DNA of 9,432 nucleotides from an uncultured Lachnospiraceae bacterium. Lineage in GTDB: Bacteria > Bacillota_A > Clostridia > Lachnospirales > Lachnospiraceae. The stretch covers positions 1 through 9,432 of the forward strand of contig CAMWWS010000085.1 of NCBI GenBank assembly GCA_947178085.1, written 5' to 3'. The notes under the pieces are model-generated. The model searched no databases. It was given only the letters and a program-made list of their open reading frames with translations, and was not told the DNA's origin. Below, in pieces: positions 6,015 to 9,432 of the stretch; positions within the stretch are counted from its first letter, which is position 1, and every line of letters begins with the position of its first letter. The position numbers and the translations under genes are program-made.

Positions 6015-8605
6015 TACTCTTCTCCTTCTGATAGTGTGATATTTTTTATAATGCTCTCCTCAAAAAAATGACGTCCTGCCGTCAATTCCTGTGTTGTCCC
6101 TCCCGGCAGGGACAGTGAAGCGGTAGTATTGGCGGGAACAGTAACCGTATAGGTTAGTTTGCCCTTCTCCTTACGCCATGCACAAGTAACTGTACCATAT
6201 ATGCTATCGTAGCTAAGGCTTGCATTCGTAAAATTTCCGCCAGGACGTGGAGCGATGGTAAAACGATTTTCTCCATCTACCTGTATACCGCACATAATAC
6301 GGAATACCCATTCACAGCAGGCTCCCTTGGAATAATGGTTTAGCGAGGCTATACCGCCCTGTGCTTTATTTCCTTCCCAGCTCTCCCATATGGTAGTCGC
6401 ACCGGCTTTCGGCATAAAAAGCCAACCAGGCATTTCTTCGTTTTCCAGAAGACGGTATGCATATTCTATGTCAATTTCACTGAGAACATAAAGAATCAGC
6501 GGAGTTGATAAAAATCCGGTTCCTACCCGCCAACCGTAATGCTCTAATGCCTTAATCAAACGCTTTTTTGCGAAATCTGTTTGCTTTTTGCTCAAAAGAC
6601 CAAAATAGAGCGGTCGTACCAAACGCGCCTGACGATCGGTATCTAAGGTATATTTTTCGGTTTGCGCCATAGCCTGATAAGCAGCAGTACTGCCCTCTTT
6701 ATATTTGCGATACAACAAAATATCTTCCGTCTTACCCAGCGTTTCCGCTATTTCTTCCATCACGCCCATAACATAAGCGGTGTATGCAGTAGACACCTCC
6801 GGATGAGGTGCCACCATATCCGTCCAGCTATTGGGATAAACATCCTTAGGCTCCGCCCATTCCCCATAAGACTGTCCCGCATTTACAGCGAACTTTTTCG
6901 CCGTACCTTTAATTCCGAGAGGCTTTGCAAACAAACCAATTTTTCCGCATCGTCTCATCATAAACCTTGCATATTTTGCCATAGCGTCATAGTTATCCCG
7001 AATGAAGTCCACATCTCCGAACAGCTTCCAATAACGGTAAGGAATCAGCACGCCCGCATCAGCCCAGCCCACAGAACCGTTCATAGTATTCATATAGGAA
7101 TCAACCCCGCCATAAGGAGCTATCTGAGGAAAAGCTCCGTCTTTCCGCTGCCAGTCAGTCAAATCCCGAATATGCTTTCTCGCAAAAGGCATATAATTCA
7201 TAAGATAACCTGCCGTAACGGCAAACAACTGGCTGTCTCCCGTCCAGCCGTGACGTTCTCTTGTAGGGCAGTCCGTCGGAACATCAGCAGAGTTGTTTTT
7301 GGTACTCCAAAGAGTGTTCTCTACAAATCTATTCAGCAATTTATTGGAACTATCAAACCTTGACGTTGTTTCCAAATCGGAATATACCGCAATGGCAGTA
7401 AAGTCCTCCGGTTCAAAACTAACATTCGCTTCCACCATAACATACTGAAACCCGAAAATGGCAAAGCGTGTCTTGTATTCATTGCCCCCCTCTTTACAAA
7501 TATACATCACTTCCTGTAAGGGCGTTGTAATTTTTTTATTGGAACACTGAATATTTTTCTGCGTAAATTCTCCGTCAGCAGTTAACATCTCTCCAAAACG
7601 AAGATGTATCTTCTGTCCTTTTTTTGCAGTGATGAAAAAAGAAACATAGCCGGCAATATTCTGCCCGAAATCCAATACCTTCTTGCCGGATGGCGTTACG
7701 ATAAGTTTTGCCTTAAATGCTTCATGTTCGGTAATCGGCACATTATTGGAGGCCGTCGGTACAACATCACAGGAAGTTATTTTTGCCGTACCTGAATAAG
7801 AAGGGACGCGGTTTGCATCTACCTTCTCACCATCCTTATTGTCGGCAAACCGGATTGCTCCGTCGTTTGACCACTGCCAGCTGTCGTCTGTACATACAGT
7901 CGTCATATTGCCATCTTTATGAGTCAGTTCAAGCTGCACCAGTAGTTTTGTTTCCATACCGTACTGGTTTTTCAGTCCCCATGCGCCACAGCTTCCCCGA
8001 TACCAGCCATCTGCCATCTGAAAAGCCAATTCATTCTCTCCGTCGAGGAGCAGATTGGTGACATCATAAGTCTGGTACTGAATCCGCTTGCGGTAATCGG
8101 TGTGTCCGGGCGCAAGGATAAAATCCCCGATGCGTTTACCGTTGAGGCATCCCTCGTATATGCCGCAGGCTGTAGCGTATATCCGTGCTTTAACAATATT
8201 TTTTATATCGAAGGTTTTGCGGAAACAGTCTACGGGATAACGCCGTTTTTTGTCCACCTGATAGTTTCCGGTAATCCACTTTGCTTTCCAGTCAGAGGCA
8301 TGAAGCAATCCTATTTCAAATACTGCAGACTCAGACCAATCGCCCGGCTCATCTCTTTCATCCCATAGGCGCACTTTCCATTCTACCCGAATGCGAGAGG
8401 TCAGTTTTCCACCGTAAGGGATACGGGTCATTTGACCGGATTCAACCCTATCACTATCCCATACAATTTTACCGTCGCATTCGGCTATGATCTGATAGGC
8501 AGTCTGTGTAACGCCGCCCTCACAGTTCCAAAAAAGACGAGGATGCGCTATGTCAATCCCTATGGGATTATTCAGATATTCTGTTCGTAATCGGATTGCT
8601 TTCAT
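6014..8605 (-). CDS. Glycoside hydrolase family 78 alpha-L-rhamnosidase
   Basis: Inverting enzyme that releases terminal alpha-L-rhamnose from glycosides or polysaccharide fragments. The 863 residues show the family architecture: an N-terminal Ig-like domain (about 1-105), a rhamnosidase N-terminal beta-sandwich (about 130-300, with a DGWYRG loop at 199-204), a further beta domain (about 300-410, LDFGQNIAGY at 311-320), an (alpha/alpha)6 catalytic barrel (about 415-775) and a C-terminal beta domain (about 780-863). The motif DVPTDCPTRERHGWTGDSQ contains D445, E450 and D457, with the same spacing as the D567, E572 and D579 set of the Bacillus GL1 RhaB enzyme; E450 is the predicted general acid. 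E741 in TTIWESWEG is the likely catalytic base. There is no signal peptide, so it probably acts in the cytoplasm on imported rhamnosides. GAGGAGGT (8616-8623) precedes the start. The gene begins 3 nt after the SGNH stop and ends overlapping GH3, so the three form one operon. Confidence 0.95.
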   Translation of the reverse strand: MKAIRLRTEYLNNPIGIDIAHPRLFWNCEGGVTQTAYQIIAECDGKIVWDSDRVESGQMTRIPYGGKLTSRIRVEWKVRLWDERDEPGDWSESAVFEIGLLHASDWKAKWITGNYQVDKKRRYPVDCFRKTFDIKNIVKARIYATACGIYEGCLNGKRIGDFILAPGHTDYRKRIQYQTYDVTNLLLDGENELAFQMADGWYRGSCGAWGLKNQYGMETKLLVQLELTHKDGNMTTVCTDDSWQWSNDGAIRFADNKDGEKVDANRVPSYSGTAKITSCDVVPTASNNVPITEHEAFKAKLIVTPSGKKVLDFGQNIAGYVSFFITAKKGQKIHLRFGEMLTADGEFTQKNIQCSNKKITTPLQEVMYICKEGGNEYKTRFAIFGFQYVMVEANVSFEPEDFTAIAVYSDLETTSRFDSSNKLLNRFVENTLWSTKNNSADVPTDCPTRERHGWTGDSQLFAVTAGYLMNYMPFARKHIRDLTDWQRKDGAFPQIAPYGGVDSYMNTMNGSVGWADAGVLIPYRYWKLFGDVDFIRDNYDAMAKYARFMMRRCGKIGLFAKPLGIKGTAKKFAVNAGQSYGEWAEPKDVYPNSWTDMVAPHPEVSTAYTAYVMGVMEEIAETLGKTEDILLYRKYKEGSTAAYQAMAQTEKYTLDTDRQARLVRPLYFGLLSKKQTDFAKKRLIKALEHYGWRVGTGFLSTPLILYVLSEIDIEYAYRLLENEEMPGWLFMPKAGATTIWESWEGNKAQGGIASLNHYSKGACCEWVFRIMCGIQVDGENRFTIAPRPGGNFTNASLSYDSIYGTVTCAWRKEKGKLTYTVTVPANTTASLSLPGGTTQELTAGRHFFEESIIKNITLSEGEE

Positions 8606-8608
8606 TTT

Positions 8609-9418
8609 TTATTTTACCTCCTCTATCAGATATTTTTCTATATATGGAGTCCACCATTCCAGATATCCTGCCTGTGTGGGATGAATCCCATCTGCCATAT
8701 AGAGCGCACGTTGCTCCTCTGTCAGAAAATTAAATTCCGCATCATTCCACATATCAATCACGGTAATGTCCCATTTCTCAGCGATTTGCTGCAGTAACTC
8801 TACCATTGCTTCGTATTGCTCACTATCATACTGCGGATTGGTATAGAACAATACCGGACAATTCCATGTCTGCTTAGCATATGCAATAATATATTCTATC
8901 GCACCTGCCACTGTAGAAGTGTCAAAATCCGCCAAATCCATCGATTCACTTACATTTCCCAACGACTTATTTTGTGTTGCATCATTTGTGGACAGCTGAC
9001 AAACAAAAAGGTCAACAACAACGTCCTTATCAATTTCTTTGAGCCGCGAGATATAGGAACTTCGTCCATTATCCACCAATGTGGTTCCTGACACAGCTTC
9101 CTTTATGATTTCACAGTTATTTCGTACACTAATATAATCAGCAAAAGAAACTCCTTTAGAAGATGCTCCGTAAGTGACGGATGAACCAAGAAATACAATA
9201 CGTTTTCCGCCAAGTGGGCTATTTTCTACATACATTGCCTGTTTCAGGTCGTACTGCTTGGCATTTCCCGGTAAATTTGATGTCTTAATATCATGCAATT
9301 TATTGAATGGTCCCCAACTCCACTGATAACCGCAAAAAGCAATCCATGCGGTCACAGCAGCTACTGTACAGGAAACGCCAATGATAACACCGGTAATTTT
9401 CTTATTTCTGTTTTTCAT
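8609..9418 (-). CDS. Membrane-anchored SGNH/GDSL-type hydrolase
   Basis: Predicted ester hydrolase of the SGNH fold, 269 residues. A basic N-terminus (MKNRNKK) is followed by one hydrophobic segment (about 8-30), acting as a signal anchor or uncleaved signal, so the catalytic domain should lie outside the membrane. The four SGNH blocks are visible: FLGSSVTYG with nucleophile S80 (GSS replaces the classical GDS), G111 in VSGTT, N145 in STND, and the D243/H246 pair in DGIHPT. The substrate cannot be read from sequence; deacetylation of a sugar is plausible because the gene heads an operon with GH78 and GH3. The start at 9418 is bounded by an in-frame TAG 9 nt upstream (9425-9427). The 14 nt visible before it hold no clear Shine-Dalgarno match, so initiation may be weak. 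A promoter or further operon genes may lie beyond the right edge. Confidence 0.85.
   Translation of the reverse strand: MKNRNKKITGVIIGVSCTVAAVTAWIAFCGYQWSWGPFNKLHDIKTSNLPGNAKQYDLKQAMYVENSPLGGKRIVFLGSSVTYGASSKGVSFADYISVRNNCEIIKEAVSGTTLVDNGRSSYISRLKEIDKDVVVDLFVCQLSTNDATQNKSLGNVSESMDLADFDTSTVAGAIEYIIAYAKQTWNCPVLFYTNPQYDSEQYEAMVELLQQIAEKWDITVIDMWNDAEFNFLTEEQRALYMADGIHPTQAGYLEWWTPYIEKYLIEEVK
8616..8623 (-). promoter_or_regulatory. Ribosome binding site of GH78, embedded in the SGNH gene end
   Basis: GAGGAGGT encodes the last codons of the SGNH hydrolase and lies 10 nt before the GH78 ATG. The stop of one gene and start of the next are 3 nt apart, so translation of the pair is probably coupled. 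Confidence 0.75.
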
Positions 9419-9432
9419 ACTACACTACGAGA

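Noticed and set aside
6662..7363. 233-codon plus-strand open frame opposite GH78
   Set aside because: It is fully antisense to a well-supported catalytic domain, has no recognisable family features and no convincing start signal; it is a shadow of the GH78 codon pattern, like the other plus-strand frames.
9320..9340. Cys29 of the SGNH protein as a lipoprotein attachment site
   Set aside because: The residue before the Cys is Phe (IAFC), which does not fit the lipobox; a plain membrane anchor is more likely.

Overview
The window is about 9.4 kb of gene-dense bacterial DNA. All the genes lie on the minus strand, so transcription runs from position 9432 towards 1. Strong AGGAGG-type ribosome binding sites, moderate-to-low GC, and the gene families present suggest a Firmicute, most likely a gut or rumen Lachnospiraceae-type Clostridium. 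These features include a PocR-domain histidine kinase, a type III pantothenate kinase, the non-mevalonate isoprenoid route, and cytoplasmic GH78 and GH3 enzymes. The assignment rests on family resemblance only; there is no rRNA or other marker gene here.

Right part (3669-9418) is a tight three-gene carbohydrate operon. It encodes a membrane-anchored SGNH/GDSL-type hydrolase, a GH78 alpha-L-rhamnosidase and a GH3 beta-glucosidase. The first two genes are 3 nt apart and the last two overlap by 1 nt (TAATG). The two glycosidases have no export signal and have intact catalytic residues, so they look suited to stripping rhamnose and then glucose from an imported rhamnosyl-glucoside (plant glycoside or saponin type, or a rhamnose-containing polysaccharide fragment). 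The SGNH enzyme may remove ester groups at the cell surface. No transporter or regulator of this operon is in view; they may lie beyond the right edge.

Junction (3515-3668) holds an unusually economical arrangement. A long hairpin with a U-tract could end the carbohydrate transcript. An almost ideal sigma-A promoter (TTGTCA, 17 nt, TATAAT, with extended TG) overlaps the same element, placed so that its own transcript starts after the hairpin's 5' arm and cannot form the terminator.

Left part (1-3514) is a second probable operon: coaX (type III pantothenate kinase), ispF (MEcPP synthase, with an odd cysteine-rich tail), a response regulator with one degenerate and one intact receiver domain and no output domain, and a sensor histidine kinase with an N-terminal PocR ligand-binding domain. 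The kinase is cut off by the left edge within its ATPase domain. Housekeeping cofactor and isoprenoid genes thus share a transcript with a two-component pair.

The most attractive link is biological. PocR domains are known from a regulator of 1,2-propanediol use, and 1,2-propanediol is an end product of rhamnose fermentation, so the kinase next to a rhamnosidase operon could sense a downstream product of rhamnoside breakdown. This is inference. I saw no RNA genes, mobile elements, CRISPR arrays or gene-free stretch over 300 bases; the longest gap is the 154-nt junction.
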